Positions 23,096 to 35,207 are shown, counted from the first letter of the stretch. The stretch: DNA of 64,000 bases from Gnetum montanum (GCA_015680685.1 MNCI01003573.1:438531-502530); one strand, 5' to 3'. Program-made: numbers and translations. Notes: generated from the letters alone by a model not told the origin.

Positions 23096-23270
23096 TGTTA
23101 TTGTAGGAATCATCATAATAAAAAAATTTGATACTTGCCAAAATTTGCTTCATCAAAATCTTGGATAATAACAAATGTGAAACAACCCCTTTTTATTTAG
23201 GAGTATCCTTCCATTTATAGGTCAAAAATGCCTTGTAGATCATAGCAAAAAAGCTAAACTAGGTATAACA
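23096..23270 (-). repeat. Short 3' LTR candidate of the Tat element
   Basis: On the minus strand it begins TGTTATACC at 23270 and ends AATAACA at 23096, giving matching TGTTA/TAACA ends. It has a TATA box (CCTATAAATGG, near 23215-23225) and is preceded by the polypurine tract AAGAGGGGACAA (plus-strand 23273-23284). At 175 bp it is short for this lineage, so an internal deletion is possible. Confidence 0.5.
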
Positions 23271-23389
23271 TTGTCCCCTCTTGATGAATACTACTAAAGA
23301 GTTGAAGGAAAATCCATCAAAAAGACATGAGTTAATAAGTATCTGGAAGAGAATTATATGAAGTGAGATGATAGGAAAGAAACTCTAGA

Positions 23390-24000
23390 ATATCATTAAT
23401 ACATCTATGGTGAAGTGCTACATCACATGAGTGGAACATGGCTAGATCCTAGGAGGCACAAAAAATCTAGATATAACACTTCTTAACCCACTCAATTCTC
23501 TTAGTTACACCCTCACTAGAGTAAAGAAAAAACACTTATTTAGCCTCACCAATGTAGAGCATTAAAAAATAAAAGGATAGAGAGAGAAATAATGATGATG
23601 AAAAAAAAGATAAAAAGTAATAAAAAAATAAGAGAAGAATGCTAGAGACATCGCAGATACATCAATGGTGGGGTGCTATGTCATAGAAGTGGGACACAAC
23701 TAAATCCCTAGAGTCAACCTCTTCCTTACCACACTCATATGTAGATTTTACACTTCTTATGTCACTCTACACTCAACACTTCCTCACTACATTGGGAAAT
23801 AGAGACTTATTTGACCTCACTAATGATAAATATAGAAAGGAATGGAAAACATATGAGGTTAGTACTGGTAAGTAAAAATGATAGCATGTGAAATAAAAAA
23901 GAAAAAGAAACAGAAAGGAGAAAAGGGGATATCATCCATACACTTATCATGAGAATGGTGCTATGCTACAGAAGTAGGGCATGACTAAATCCTACATATT
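23390..24000 (-). repeat. Three degenerate tandem copies of a roughly 255-285 bp unit
   Basis: Related blocks start near 23404, 23659 and 23941 (CTATGGTGAAGTGCTA, CAATGGTGGGGTGCTA, GAGAATGGTGCTATG), each followed by an ACTAAATCC/GCTAGATCC string. The first two copies also share CACTTATTTRRCCTCAC about 120 bp later and a purine-rich GAAAAAAAG tail; the third is cut short. They lie between integrase and the 3' LTR, where Tat elements often carry tandem repeats. Confidence 0.65.
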
Positions 24001-24599
24001 CTATGGTTGAAAAGGATGTCATATGTATATTGTGTAAGTAATCCCTTTATATCCCATTGAATAATATGCTTAATCACTTCCTTACATGAATTAATGAGAT
24101 ATTTAATCACTTAAAAGCCTCCCTAGTGGTGTTGAGAAAATAGAATAGAATAAGATACATAACATAGGTAAATATGGAGAAAATAGTTAGATAAATAGTA
24201 CAATATGAGATAGAGAGGGGCTGGCAAAAAAATGCAACAAAAATAGGGTTTAGAAAAAACTTGTTACCCCAATGTAGTATATATCTTATCATAGTAAAGA
24301 AAATTGCCATTGAGAGAAAACTTGTTTGGTCTTGAATAGTTAACAACTTCAATGCTATATTTTAGCTATATGTAGTAGTGCTAGAGGAAGCTTCTATTGA
24401 CAGGATCTAGAAATTGATATTCATCTAGATTAAACAGAATGTAAACATTATTTTCTAGAGACTAAACCACCATGAAAGGATCCTGGGAATTGGTAAGAAC
24501 ATAGTATATATGAAGCTTGGAAAATGATAGAGAACTAGATTAACTTAATGAATTTCTTTAATTTAAATGTGTATGCAGTAACAACACTGAATATCTACT

Positions 24600-24860
24600 T
24601 AATACCCATGCAAGTGGTGATGAGAAACTTACCTATATTCTTCGAGAATATCTAACTTAATGTATCACATGATTGATTATTCTAATTTGAACACCAATCT
24701 TGTAAAGCAATGTGGAGAGATGGAATACAGAGGCCAACTAGTAAGATTTTCTTAGAACCATAGGTTAGAAAGTAAGGGGTACAACCATTAGTTATATGAA
24801 AAATAGTACAATAGATATAAGGGGCATAAAATAGTTGTATATGCTAATGGCATTGGGTTT
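24600..24860 (-). pseudogene. pol: Tat integrase, C-terminal part only
   Basis: The minus strand translates to TNGCTPYFLTYGSKKILL and then GLCIPSLHIALQDWC, matching the TPF-x-L-x-YG...IPSLR block near the end of plant Ty3 integrases. The zinc-binding and catalytic core parts are missing: only about 150 bp, filled by a tandem duplication, separates this from the RNase H. Confidence 0.6.
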
Positions 24861-25019
24861 TATTGATCATGGTATAAAGAAAACAATTAATATTTTTACT
24901 AATAAAAATCATCATGAACTAAGGTGATAAAAAGGATTGGGTTTTATTGATTGTAGTATAAAGAAAAAAATTAATACTTTCACTAATAAAAATCATCATG
25001 AACCAAGGTGACAAAACCC
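24852..25019. repeat. 84-bp tandem duplication
   Basis: Copies at 24852-24935 and 24936-25019 share ATTGGGTTTTATTGAT and ATAAAAATCATCATGAAC, with scattered transitions. It lies at the junction between the RNase H and the remaining integrase and may mark the deletion that removed the integrase core. Confidence 0.8.
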
Positions 25020-25400
25020 CCAGTGCATTAGCTAGCATGTTTTTGGAATGTGGAATGTGGCTAAAAGTATGAGTAGAGAATTAAGAGATAAGTTTCTTAG
25101 CCATTTGTAGGTAAGAAACTAAGTGAGTAGCCTTGTAATCATAATTACCATTAACTTGATTTATGATAAGTTGAAAGTCATTATAAATAGTAATACTTTT
25201 TACTTGATTTTGCAAAGTTATTAGGAGACCTATTATTAAAGCCTTGTATTTACCAACATTATTGGTGCAAGGAAAATCAAGCTTATAAGCTATATAGAGA
25301 ACTTGTCTAGGGGAAAAGATGAGGACACAAGCTACACTAGATGCGAAGGATGTGTGTCCTTCATTAAAATAAAGAGCAATATCTAAATCCTTAGCATTAA
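25010..25400 (-). pseudogene. pol: Second RNase H domain of the Tat element
   Basis: The minus strand reads ALYFNEGHTSFASSVACVL, then LDFPCTNNVGKYKALIIGL, SITIYNDFQLIINQVNGNY and HIPHSKNMLANALG. This is the order of the extra RNase HI domain of Tat elements (FDGS..., FxxTNNxAEYEAL, DSxLVxxQ, PRxxNxxADALA). Of the acidic catalytic residues, the glutamate of AEYEAL is replaced by K in GKYKAL and the DS aspartate has shifted to ND. Few stops, but no longer functional. Confidence 0.7.
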
Positions 25401-25926
25401 TCTATGAGCTGTGAACAATGTTGGATGTTTGAAAGAAAGAGCTGAGATTGGCTATAGCTTGACCTTTGATTAAGTGCTGAGATAGAAAACAAAGATCAAA
25501 CTCAATAATAAAAGTCTTCTAAGGAGCTAGATTATGCTTGTCAAAAGGGTTGTTAGCAATGACTTTAAGGATGTTATCTTGTAGATAATAAAGACCTTCT
25601 CATTGAGAAGATAGTTTCTCCACTTTTTAAAAGCAAAGACAAGACTTGGAAAATAATCTTTAATTTCTGAGTATCTAGTCTTATAGGCTAAGAAAGGATG
25701 AGAAATATAGTATATAGGAAGATCAACTTCATCTTCTCACCTTAGAGAAAGCATGGTGGATATGGAATGATTAGATTGGGAAAGATAAAGACAAAAAGGC
25801 TAATTGAATTGTAAAAGATTAAGAACAAGAAGAGTGGTTCAAGATTCTTTGATATAATCAAAGAACTTTTGGAACTTCTTATCCTAGATGAAGAAAGTGA
25901 ATTTGTGAAGCAAATGAGTAAAGAAT

Positions 25927-26010
25927 GAAGATGATCAGTGAGGTTAAAAATGAAATGATAGATTTATTGAAGATGATCAGTGAGGTTGAAAATGAAATGA
26001 TATATAGATC
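25927..26010. repeat. 42-bp tandem duplication
   Basis: GAAGATGATCAGTGAGGTT plus 23 more bases is repeated at 25927-25968 and 25969-26010 with about three differences. On the minus strand it falls at the C-terminal end of the RT and duplicates the segment reading FIFNLTDHL. Confidence 0.8.
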
Positions 26011-26745
26011 GAAGATGATCTTGTAGAATAAACATATCTTTAATGTCTTTAGAAGGTGCAAGATCTAGAATAGCTTTAACCTTATCGAGGTCAACAGCTA
26101 TACCATCTTGAAAGATAAGGTAATCAAACATCTTTTCCATAAGAACCCCAAAAATGCATTTCTTCGAATTAAGACATAGGTTAAACTTATCACAATGAGT
26201 TGGAACTTGATCTAAGTTGGAAGCATGATCAGTTGCTAAGGTGGATTTTATGATCAAATTATCTCATGTTATTGAAGATGTAGGTTATAGTTCATTGATT
26301 AGTAGCTCTAGCATTCTTGAGTTCAAAAAGCATTTTAGTGTAGCAAAATATTCCTCAAGGAGTCATGAATATGGTATATTGCTAGTACTTTGGATTTATC
26401 TAGATTTCATTATAATAAAAAATCTCATCCATGAAGGATAAAAGAGCATGGATAGTTATAAAGTAAATTAGCTTATTAATGTTAGGTAAAGAAAAGTCAT
26501 CCTTAAGAGTAACCTTGTTAAGTTCTCAAGATTCAATGCATATGCTACTACCATCATTCTTTTTAGGAACTACAATCATGTTAGAGAATAAATTAGAATA
26601 GTCACTAGGATGGATGAATCCAACATTGTTGAGTTTGGTTATCTTCTCTTTTATAACAAGAGCTATAGTGGGACAAGTTTTTTTTAATCTTTTATATAGA
26701 CTTTGAATCTTCTTCCAAGATGATGTTGTGTTCAACTAGCTTTTA
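25960..26745 (-). pseudogene. pol: Tat reverse transcriptase remnant
   Basis: The N-terminal part reads CPTIALVIKEKITKL, NNVGFIHPSDYSNLFSN and VVPKKNDGSS; the C-terminal part reads LCLNSKKCIFGV, then FQDGIAVDLDKVKAILDL and APSKDIKDM. These are conserved Ty3 RT and connection motifs. The central part with the YxDD site is deleted or scrambled: the two readable pieces (26735-26526 and 26257-25964) are only about 270 bp apart. The VIKEKI and KKNDG wording fits the Tat/Athila branch. Confidence 0.7.
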
Positions 26746-28499
26746 TTCTAAATTAATCATGTCATTACATCCCCAAAAAAATCAATTGAATGCTTTTGCC
26801 AAGTATCTATGGTAGAATTTTCAAGATCTAAAGAGAGAAGCGCACTAAGTTGAGAGTCTTTTATTCGATATTATGAATTATTATCAAGATATTTATTAAT
26901 TGATAATCGATTAGAAGAGGCTCTCAATCCATAAAAGAGAGGTCTAATTAGGGTATAGGTTGATCCTTAGTAACATCCAAAGAGGATACGATAGAACCTA
27001 GATTTAACATTGAGTAAAGAAAAGAGGAATCTAGAGTCCTATGTACCTAGCTTATAGGGTGACTTAATATTAGAGGTTAAAGTAGAGACTCTAGAAAAGT
27101 AGCATGTTTTCTTGGGCTAGAATTAAAATGTTAGATTTACCATCTAATAGAAAAAGTCAAAAGGTAAGCTAAACATGTCAAAATCTAGTGGACATCAAAA
27201 GTCCTATGGCACGTGTCATTTCTAATCTATAAAATGATGGAAAGGTAAAAAGTTAGATATGAAAGATTTCATTTATATTATGTGCTTTTGAGAATTAATG
27301 CATAAGAAACCAAAACCCACAATGAATAAAGTTTTTTAAAATAGCATTGTAAGTGGTAGTAGCAACAAGCAAGGGACTAGAGGTGGATCCACTAGTATTA
27401 AGGGATTGCCGTATCCATACTCACTTCCTTTTAGAGCTTAGATGTAAATTACCTAAATCCTAGTTAGGAAGTTTTGTTAGCTAGAAGAAATGTTAGGCTT
27501 GAATTTAATGTTATTTAGCAATTTAGAGTAATTTTCAAGCTTAGATTTTAAGATTTTAGTTTAATTTTAGTGTGGAAATTGATAATCCCATTACATAGCC
27601 AATGTTATGAGGGTTTTAGAAATTTTTCAAATATGTGACTAGAAATCAACTGCATGCATTAAATTTTTAGTTTATCTTATCAATATTATGAAAATGCATC
27701 AACATCTAGGTTTCATAGTTAATTTTTTGAATGAAATTGAGTGGAAGTATGGATTTAATGTCATTGTTATAGTGCATTAAGCAATGATGTAACTAGGAAA
27801 ATGCATTTTTGCAATTTTTATTATTCTTGGTTGAATCTATCAAATGCAATAGGTAGCATTAGTGAAGCTATAGTAAAATCAACATTTTCATGAGTAGATT
27901 CACAATTGTTTTTGCAAAATCTTGATGAAATGTAATTTTTTGTTTTTTCTCATGAAGAACACAATGTGAATAAAACACAACACAAGGCTTTCACATGAGA
28001 GCATTTTTTCCAAATGCTAAATGTTTGAGATAGGATGACATCACTCATCAAAAGTGCTTTTCCATGTGGAATGTCAAAAATTTGGCATAGGAACATAACA
28101 CTTTTGGTAAACATCACGTAGAAAAAGAATGATGTTGTATATCAAAGGAATCGATATAAAACATTAAAGTTGTAGATATTTTTACCAAATGTTTAATTTT
28201 AATTTTGACATCCCATGTTAATTTATGTCAAAGTGAAAGGTAAAAGAGATAGGATAAAGAAAAGTTTTGATGTGAATATTTTTTCCAAACATCTTATGTT
28301 CAAGTGATATCCTATGTCAAAGTCATGTTTTCAACCTAAGACACCAATATGATGAGCTAGAATCCGATGCACCACATAGAAAACTTAGGATAGTTTTGAT
28401 GTAAGATTGATGTTATTAAAGGATGTTTTGATGTTTTACTTAATATATTGATGTGAAACTATGTATCTGATGTCAATGCCATTATTTTTGTTTGTTTTA
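26746..28499. other. Unassigned, left part of the insertion into the Tat element
   Basis: No gene recognised. From about 27900 the plus strand carries many short related strings (GATGTGAATATTTTTTCC, GCATTTTTTCCAAATG, GATATTTTTACCAAATG, TGTCAAAAATTTGG), like the subterminal repeats of some DNA transposons. No terminal inverted repeat or target duplication could be fixed by eye. Confidence 0.35.
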
Positions 28500-31282
28500 A
28501 GGATGTTGTAGCACCTAGGCTCCTCATGATTAAGCCTATGTACTTTTTTCTTGTTGATAAAAGAAGCATCTTGGAGAACAAGTGGAGGAAGTTAGGTTTA
28601 ATCCTAAGAAAGCCCTTGTTTAATGACAACACACTAATGCTGTCTAAGCTATGGACAAGGATGGAAGCCAAAGAATTTCTAAAATTCTTTAGCACTCACT
28701 TCCTTGTGGTGATTTGGAATGGACTAGAAGAAGGGATGATTCTGTAGGCTTTATAGACAAGCATTTCCAAATTCTTTAATAAGCTCCTAGAGATCATTTT
28801 TGAGGTGTGATCTAATATCAAGAAATTCTCCAAGAATGTATTGGTACACAAAAAATACTTGCACAAGATATGGAAGAGAAGAGAATATCAATAATTTAAT
28901 GTTGATAGCACATTGTTTCTAGAAAATCAAATTTCAAAGACAATGTACAACCCACTAGGCTTTCTAATTTTTGTTAAGGAGTGAGGTTGCTGATTAAGAG
29001 TTAAGAAAAGCTATTCTTTTATTATCTAAAAAATTCTAACTTTAGAAGATTATTATGTAGATTCAATGATCCAAACATCCAGAGTCCTAATCATTTTGTA
29101 TTCTTACAAAACTTTGCAACATCTCTTTCAACATCAAAATTGGAGATCTTAGGTGATGCTCTAATTTGATATGTAGTATAAGACATTAAGAGTGCACAAA
29201 AAAAATGTAGAATGGAAAAAGAGGTCAAGGATCATCTTGAGATTGAAGGGTAAGTATAAGTTAGTCTTTATGTATTTTGTTTTTCTTTTGGAAGTTAGAA
29301 GACACAATTAGCTGAAAATCATTTATGGTTACTTACAGCTAAAATAAGCATTAATGACACTAAGTTTATTAACATTACAAGAATGGTGGAAGAGTTTGCA
29401 GTAATATCTATCAATGAAGTACAAAGAAACCAAAAGTGTCTCCTTGAGGAAGACCATGTAAGATATTTTGGGAAAGTTAAGAGGATGAAAATTTTGTGTG
29501 CTTTATGTTTAAAGCATTTCTACCCTAGTCATTTAGAATGTGTAGGCCTAGAAAAGAGCTATTTAGTAACCAAAGTAGTTTTCATGATGCATGTAGATTA
29601 GAAACAAGTTATCATTACTGAGGATCCAGCTACATTGAGGTATTAATTGGGATTCCCAAGTTAGGAAATAAAGATTGATAGTTCAAGACTATATTTAATA
29701 GAATTAGTAGTCATAGAGGAATGGGCTAGGTTAAAGAAGAGGAACACCATTAACATCCAAAAAGGCTATAATGAAGACTTGAAGAAGCTATTCCCTTTAT
29801 TCTTGGAAAGACTCTTCTATAATAAAATATGATAGAAATGGGAGCTAGCCCCTGAGTGGTTGTACAAGCTATATGGGATAATGAACCAAGGAAGGGAAGT
29901 TTTCTGGGCATTAATAATCTATTAAGGGGTAGTGGAAGAGATGGAGAATCTACCATGGAAGGATAAAAAAGAAAAGAAAAATATGGTAAGCAAAAGAATC
30001 AAATTTGGATTCTACTATGGGCTAATAAAGGAAGCGACAACATTATTTGCCTATGGAGGAGATAAGCAAGCTGGTGTTGCTTCAAAGGTAGAGCTCATGC
30101 CCCTATTGTACCAACACTTGGTGAGTATGATGTTAGCCTATAGCATCATAAATGGTGGTCCTTTGACGTAAGTGTCAAGGACTATGGAAGATGTTAGGTC
30201 CTTAGTGTCTAAAAACATTGAGGAATCCCAGAAGAAAATAAGTGATAATATAAAAGTAAATCAGAAGGGAATTTTAGAGAGGACCTCCAAAACTATGGAA
30301 AATTTAAGGGCATCAAGAAAGAGAAAACCATTTTTAAGGAGAAAATATCCTCCAAGAATTTGAAATATAAGGTACTCCAAGAGCAATTGAGGATGCAAAT
30401 AAGTAAGTATTTATAAATTTTATATAATTTGTATGCTAGTTGACATTGATGTGGACTAGTTTCTAGTTTTAACATTACGAAACAATAATGTGACACTACA
30501 CTTAGCTATTTTTTGGTATAGAATATGCTCAAGATAGAAGAGCACTAGAACATGAAGTAAAAAGATTATGTCCTAGCCTCCTTCAATTCCTAAAGGATGA
30601 AAGAAAGGTATGAGTCAAGAGGAGAAAGATTTCTTAAATGACTTATTTTTATTAGAAGAAAATGAAGTGGATAGAGAAAGTATATCTTTTTTTAACCTCT
30701 TTGATTTAAACCTCAATGAAATAGATCAAGAAGAACAACAGGATGGAAATAGGAAAAGAAATAAACTACCAGAGTTTAAGATCCCTCCTTCACCTCTAGC
30801 AAAAGTCAATCCACTAGCAAGTAAACTAGTTCTAAGTGACATAGAAATTTGCAAATGGATCAAGAAGGTAACAAGTTCCAAGCTTTCCATGTCATAAGAT
30901 AAGTATAAATTTCATTGTGTCAAAAGATCATACATTAATTATTTTGACATTAAAAAGAGTTAACCATTTTATTCTCTTTTTTAGAGATGAAAAGAAAGAT
31001 CTAGGCTTATGTGAAGAACAAGTAAATAATTTTGGAATTCTTGGTGGAGTATATGAAGACAAAGTTAAGTTTTATATCTCTTGAAGAAGGTAAGTTAAGA
31101 ACATTATTACTCTAGAGTAAAATTCATAGTTTAGTAGAGAATTTGACATTATCTTATTTGTCATGTAGAAATAAGGATAAAATTAGATAGGAATCATGTT
31201 ATGTTTCATGATCTAGCAATAAACATAGACATAGAAGTAGAGAAGGTTATTGCAAAGAAAATAAATTTTTCCTTTAATTATC
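28500..31282 (+). pseudogene. Multi-exon gene-like unit of unknown function, part 1
   Basis: Several plus-strand open stretches are separated by short segments with splice signals. Candidate introns are 29250-29338 (GTAAGT...TTACAG), 30403-30521 (GTAAGT...GGTATAG), about 30895-30984 (donor now ATAAGT, acceptor CTTTTTTAG) and 31090-31168 (GTAAGT...CATGTAG). Readable pieces include a segment with CALCLKHFYPSHLECV, one with FAYGGDKQAGVASKVELM, a charged helix ending near KRKPFLRRKYPP, and the acidic stretch 30610-30897. A few in-frame stops break it. No family recognised. It could be a captured host gene or the gene of a DNA transposon. Element A interrupts it, and it resumes at 41391. Confidence 0.45.
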
Positions 31283-31287
31283 CTAAG
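31283..31287. repeat. Target-site duplication of element A, left copy
   Basis: CTAAG directly before the 5' LTR, identical to 41386-41390. Confidence 0.9.
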
Positions 31288-32154
31288 TGATAAATTGTGA
31301 TTTTTTAATGCTCCGATATTGGGGTGGCCACGATATTGGGTACATGATATTATGGCCCAAGACTGGATATCATACATTTGATATCACAGGTTTACTCTCA
31401 GGTTTATAAATATAGTGCCTAGGTGCACAATTGGAAGGAGTTTTTTTGGTAGGCAAGTAGCAAAACTCTTGTAGTTTGTCCATTTGAAAGTTAGAATATT
31501 TTCCAAGTGCCTGCAGCAGGAGGTCTAAGTGTGAAAAAATCTTTATTCAAGCATTGATGTACCTAAGCACACCATTGTGTTGGCAATAAAGACGAACTCT
31601 TTGTTCCATTCCTTGCAGCACTTGAGACTTTATTTCCTATGCATTTATATTTCATGAAATTTACATTAATGTTATTCATGCAGTAATTAATTTTGATCAA
31701 TCATGAAAATCATTAAATTACACAAGCATGACCCCTTTGAGCATACGTGTGATGCTTAGTAGCTTAGAAATGATTAGTGTTTAATAGCCCAGTAGTATTT
31801 GCACGAAGTTCAGGATGTGTCTGGGAAGTGGGAATGGTTACTTATGTTAGGCTAGATTAAACTATAGTTTACTTAGCAATTAATTGCTCTTACTTTTAAT
31901 CACTCTTACTTTTATTCTTGTTCTAGGTGGGTAATTTCACAAAAACACAAAATAATAAAAATCTTATGCCTCAGTCACACTTAACCATACAATTGCATTT
32001 TACAAGTGGGACTGAGAAGACAATGAATGAACAACACTTACACACTATTTAGCTCTAATGTACTTAGTAATTATAGTTTGCAAAATTCAACTGGATCGCA
32101 TGTGAATGCCTGTGATTTGTATGGTTGGGTGTAGGGGTACCATGTCACTCATCA
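31288..32154 (+). repeat. 5' LTR of element A
   Basis: 867 bp, TGATAAATTGTG...ACTCATCA. TATA box TATAAATATA at 31406-31415, AATAAA at 31584-31589. The palindromic CGATATTGGGTACATGATAT block is at 31331-31350. Relative to the 3' LTR it lacks about 13 bp, one of the U3 palindromic blocks. Confidence 0.95.
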
Positions 32155-32155
32155 T

Positions 32156-32172
32156 TGGCACCATTACTGAGG
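32156..32172 (+). other. Primer binding site of element A (tRNA-Asp type, decayed)
   Basis: TGGCACCATTACTGAGG, one base after the LTR. Compared with TGGCGCCGTTGCCGGGG it differs by five changes, all G-to-A or C-to-T. Confidence 0.85.
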
Positions 32173-32311
32173 ACTGTAATTCTTCGTGTGCTATCTAAAC
32201 CCAGTGAATCTTAGTAATCTCGTTGTTCAAACCCTAAGAGTCAAATCCTATGAAACCAAAAATTATTATCATTAAATTAAATCTCAACTACACACTACTT
32301 ATTAACATAAA

Positions 32312-34340
32312 ATGTCTTCTTCTCATAGGAGCCCATCTCCACCTAGGGTCGTTTAGGTGCCTCAACAATACTGAGTGGTATATGCTCATCCCAATGGTTA
32401 TGTACTAGGATTTACCTTCATCTTGCATCAAGATCAACTGATGTGGTGGTGCAATATGGAAGACAACATTGTGTTCCCACCTAACTAATCTATTCTAGTA
32501 ATGCTCCAGCTAATGCTCACACGACATGGGCTTCAACATCTCCATGGAGAATACAAGATGCGATATCTTGACTAGAGGGATTATCATCCCACTAAAGTGA
32601 AAATATTAAGGGATTGGAAGTTGGAGCACCAAAACAAGCTTGTAAAGGGTAAAGGGTCAAATATTTTTCCACCTTCGCTTGGCCCAATTGATGAAGGTGA
32701 CCACTTCTTTAGTGATTCTTCTCTCTTTGACTTTGTTCAAGGAGCCCTCAACTAGAATCCATAATCCACAATCCATAATCTAGGTTCTAGTCAAAATGAA
32801 TCCAATGAAAAAAATGGATTTGGAGAAGAAATTCAAGAAAAGGGGGATAAAGGAGATCATGATCACAATCGTGGTTACGAGCATCGAAGGAAGGGTGATA
32901 AACATTAGCATAGAGTAAGTTCCCCTTCTTCTTCCCCTTCATCATTGTCATCTTCTTCTTCATCTAGTTCAAATCATGGCTACAGAAGAAATAACTATGA
33001 TGGAGGTAACCAACAAGACTAGAACAACAAAAGGGACCGTTGGGACAATCGTGACTAAAGACGTAAGCAATCCAAAGAGGCCCATTATCAAGAAGGAAGG
33101 GCTAGTAGAGAACATTGTAGGCACCACCATCATGGCCTTGATGAACCTCTACTTGTTACTCAGGGCATGTTGAATATTGCAGAGGTTGTGAGGATTCCAA
33201 CAAGGCATGTGAAAGATAGTAGAATAAAGAGGCTGGATATGAACAACATCCCTCAATTCGAGGGAGGATATGATGCTGATCCACAAAATCATTTCTAGGC
33301 TTCCAGGATGCATGTGCCTTGTAGAATATTGAAAATGACTGGGAAAAGCTAAAATTATTTCCAAGGACACTCATAAAGGAAGCAAAAAATTGGTATTGAT
33401 CCTTGGAACCAGAATCAATCAGGCAGTGAAGTATGATGTTGGAATTATTCAATGAAAAATATCAAATGTACGCCAAACTTTCCAATCTAAGAAAATAAAT
33501 TCAAGGATAGAAACAAGGGAATCATGAGCTCTTGGATGTTGCTATTGGTTGATACTACTCTATGTTACATAGGTGTCTTGGCCATGGATACTCTCAACTT
33601 GATCAAATTTTCCATATCATAGATGAGTTGTGGTCTGAAACTAGAAAAACCCTTGGCATCTATGCCCAAGGGAGATTGGCAGAATTGAGCACTTTTCAAA
33701 TTTAAAAATTAATTAAGTAGGTAGCCAAGAAGGAGGGAGAGCTAAGAAAATGTAAAAGTGAAAAAGAATACAATAGGGACCCTTCTATTCAGAAAAAGGG
33801 GGTTTGATTTTGTGATAGTGAGGATGAATTCACCAGAGATGAGGTAGTTAATCAAAAAACCTTACCATTCCAAAAATTGCAATTAGAAATCACAACTAAG
33901 GTTGATCAATTATGGGATTCCATGGACAATAAGTTTCAAGTTGTCTTAAAAATTGCTGAAGAGTTTAGGGAGCAAGGTGGTGAGCATGAGCGTCGGAGAT
34001 GTAAGGAGGTTGAATGTGCCATATCTAAGGGTAAAGATAAAATGGCTATGGATAGTGATTCAGATAATGATGGTGGGTGTGATGTCTACGAGTATGAACA
34101 TCCTAAGGGATGTTGTCCAGTTATGTCACATTTTTAGGAATCTGGGGTGTATGCCTTACATCCACAAATTTCACAAAGGAAAATGCCCAAAATATTGTCT
34201 TATCCACAAGGCAATCCTTGATAGTTCCACCAACCATAGTAATACTATTAAAGTGGAACTCTACAACTCTATGAATTGAACTAGCAGTGGAAGTAACCAT
34301 AATTGTGGGCATTTCCACCTCCAAGACAATAATACCCTTA
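32312..34340 (+). pseudogene. gag: gag of element A, degraded
   Basis: Starts at ATG 32312 (MSSSHRSPSPPRVV, then a stop). An acidic/basic, serine-rich region precedes the capsid-type retrotransposon gag domain: NNIPQFEGGYDADPQNHF (about 33239), followed over frameshifts by sequence equivalent to the W...F...KY blocks and then FSISxMSCGLKLEK. A coiled-coil-like piece (33877-34137, LEITTKVDQLWDSMDNKF) follows. The CCHC knuckle is not intact; only GCCPVMSHF is seen near its expected place. Gag would form the virus-like particle that packages the element RNA. Frameshifts and stops throughout. Confidence 0.75.
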
Positions 34341-34751
34341 CTGAAAACTAGATCCATACGGTTATGATGTTCAGCAACCTTCATCTCAAAGGGACTCCTA
34401 TGATCATGTTACTACTTACCAACCTCACCACTACCCTCCTGAAGCTTACCAATTGCCCTATCCAAGAAGGGATGCCACCTTCTATCCTCATGCACCTCCT
34501 ATTCCTACACCTACTCCTCCACGTCCTGCATAGCTACCACTTGTTTCGTCCATGTAGGGTGAATTACCTACATAACCATAGTAGAGAAATGCTACAAGGG
34601 TAGTTAATCTGCAATTGATTAACCCATCAAGTGGGTTGGAACCATGAACAAAGAAAAGATCCTTTGTTTGGCCTTGTAGTCCATCAAAGCCCTCAGACAC
34701 ATCGATGGTTGGTAATCCTACTCCTCCACTTCCTCTATTTCCTCTCTATTC

Positions 34752-35207
34752 ATGTCCCCTTTAAAACAAAATCCTTGTCAAATTCATATTGTAATGCTGA
34801 CACATGATGTATTCAATTGGATTCAAGATGGTAACCTACCTAGAAAATTAGCTAATCTCGAGAGTCCCTTAGTTTACTTACAAATTGCTAGAAATGAGCC
34901 TTATAAAGCTCTTCTTGACTCTGGTTCTGATGTTAATTTGATCTCACATGCGATGTACACAATGTGGAACCTTCCTCCCTTGAAGAAGAGCAACATCTGG
35001 TTGGAACTAATAGACCAGTCCATCACTGTTCCATTGGGGCTAGTTGAGGACATCATCATCACCGTTTCTGGGTGGTCATATCTTGCTAATTTCCTAGTAA
35101 TTAAAGTGGAGAACTGCAAGGGGGACTATCCAATTATTATGGGAAGGATGTGGCTAAGTACTATTGATGCCAAAATGGATATTAGAGATCTTTCATTAGA
35201 GATATGA
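34752..35207 (+). CDS. pol: Aspartic protease of element A, open reading frame intact
   Basis: 151 codons from ATG to stop with the pepsin-like retroviral fold signature: LLDSGSDVNLIS around residue 55 (catalytic Asp in DSG) and, near residue 130, DYPIIMGRMWLST, equivalent to the ILGRxWL block. In retrotransposons this enzyme cuts the Gag-Pol polyprotein. It is out of frame with the RT-integrase frame starting at 35546, so it would once have been translated as part of a longer polyprotein or by frameshift. It is the only element A domain without a stop; the upstream gag is broken, so expression is doubtful. Confidence 0.75.
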   Translation: MSPLKQNPCQIHIVMLTHDVFNWIQDGNLPRKLANLESPLVYLQIARNEPYKALLDSGSDVNLISHAMYTMWNLPPLKKSNIWLELIDQSITVPLGLVEDIIITVSGWSYLANFLVIKVENCKGDYPIIMGRMWLSTIDAKMDIRDLSLEI

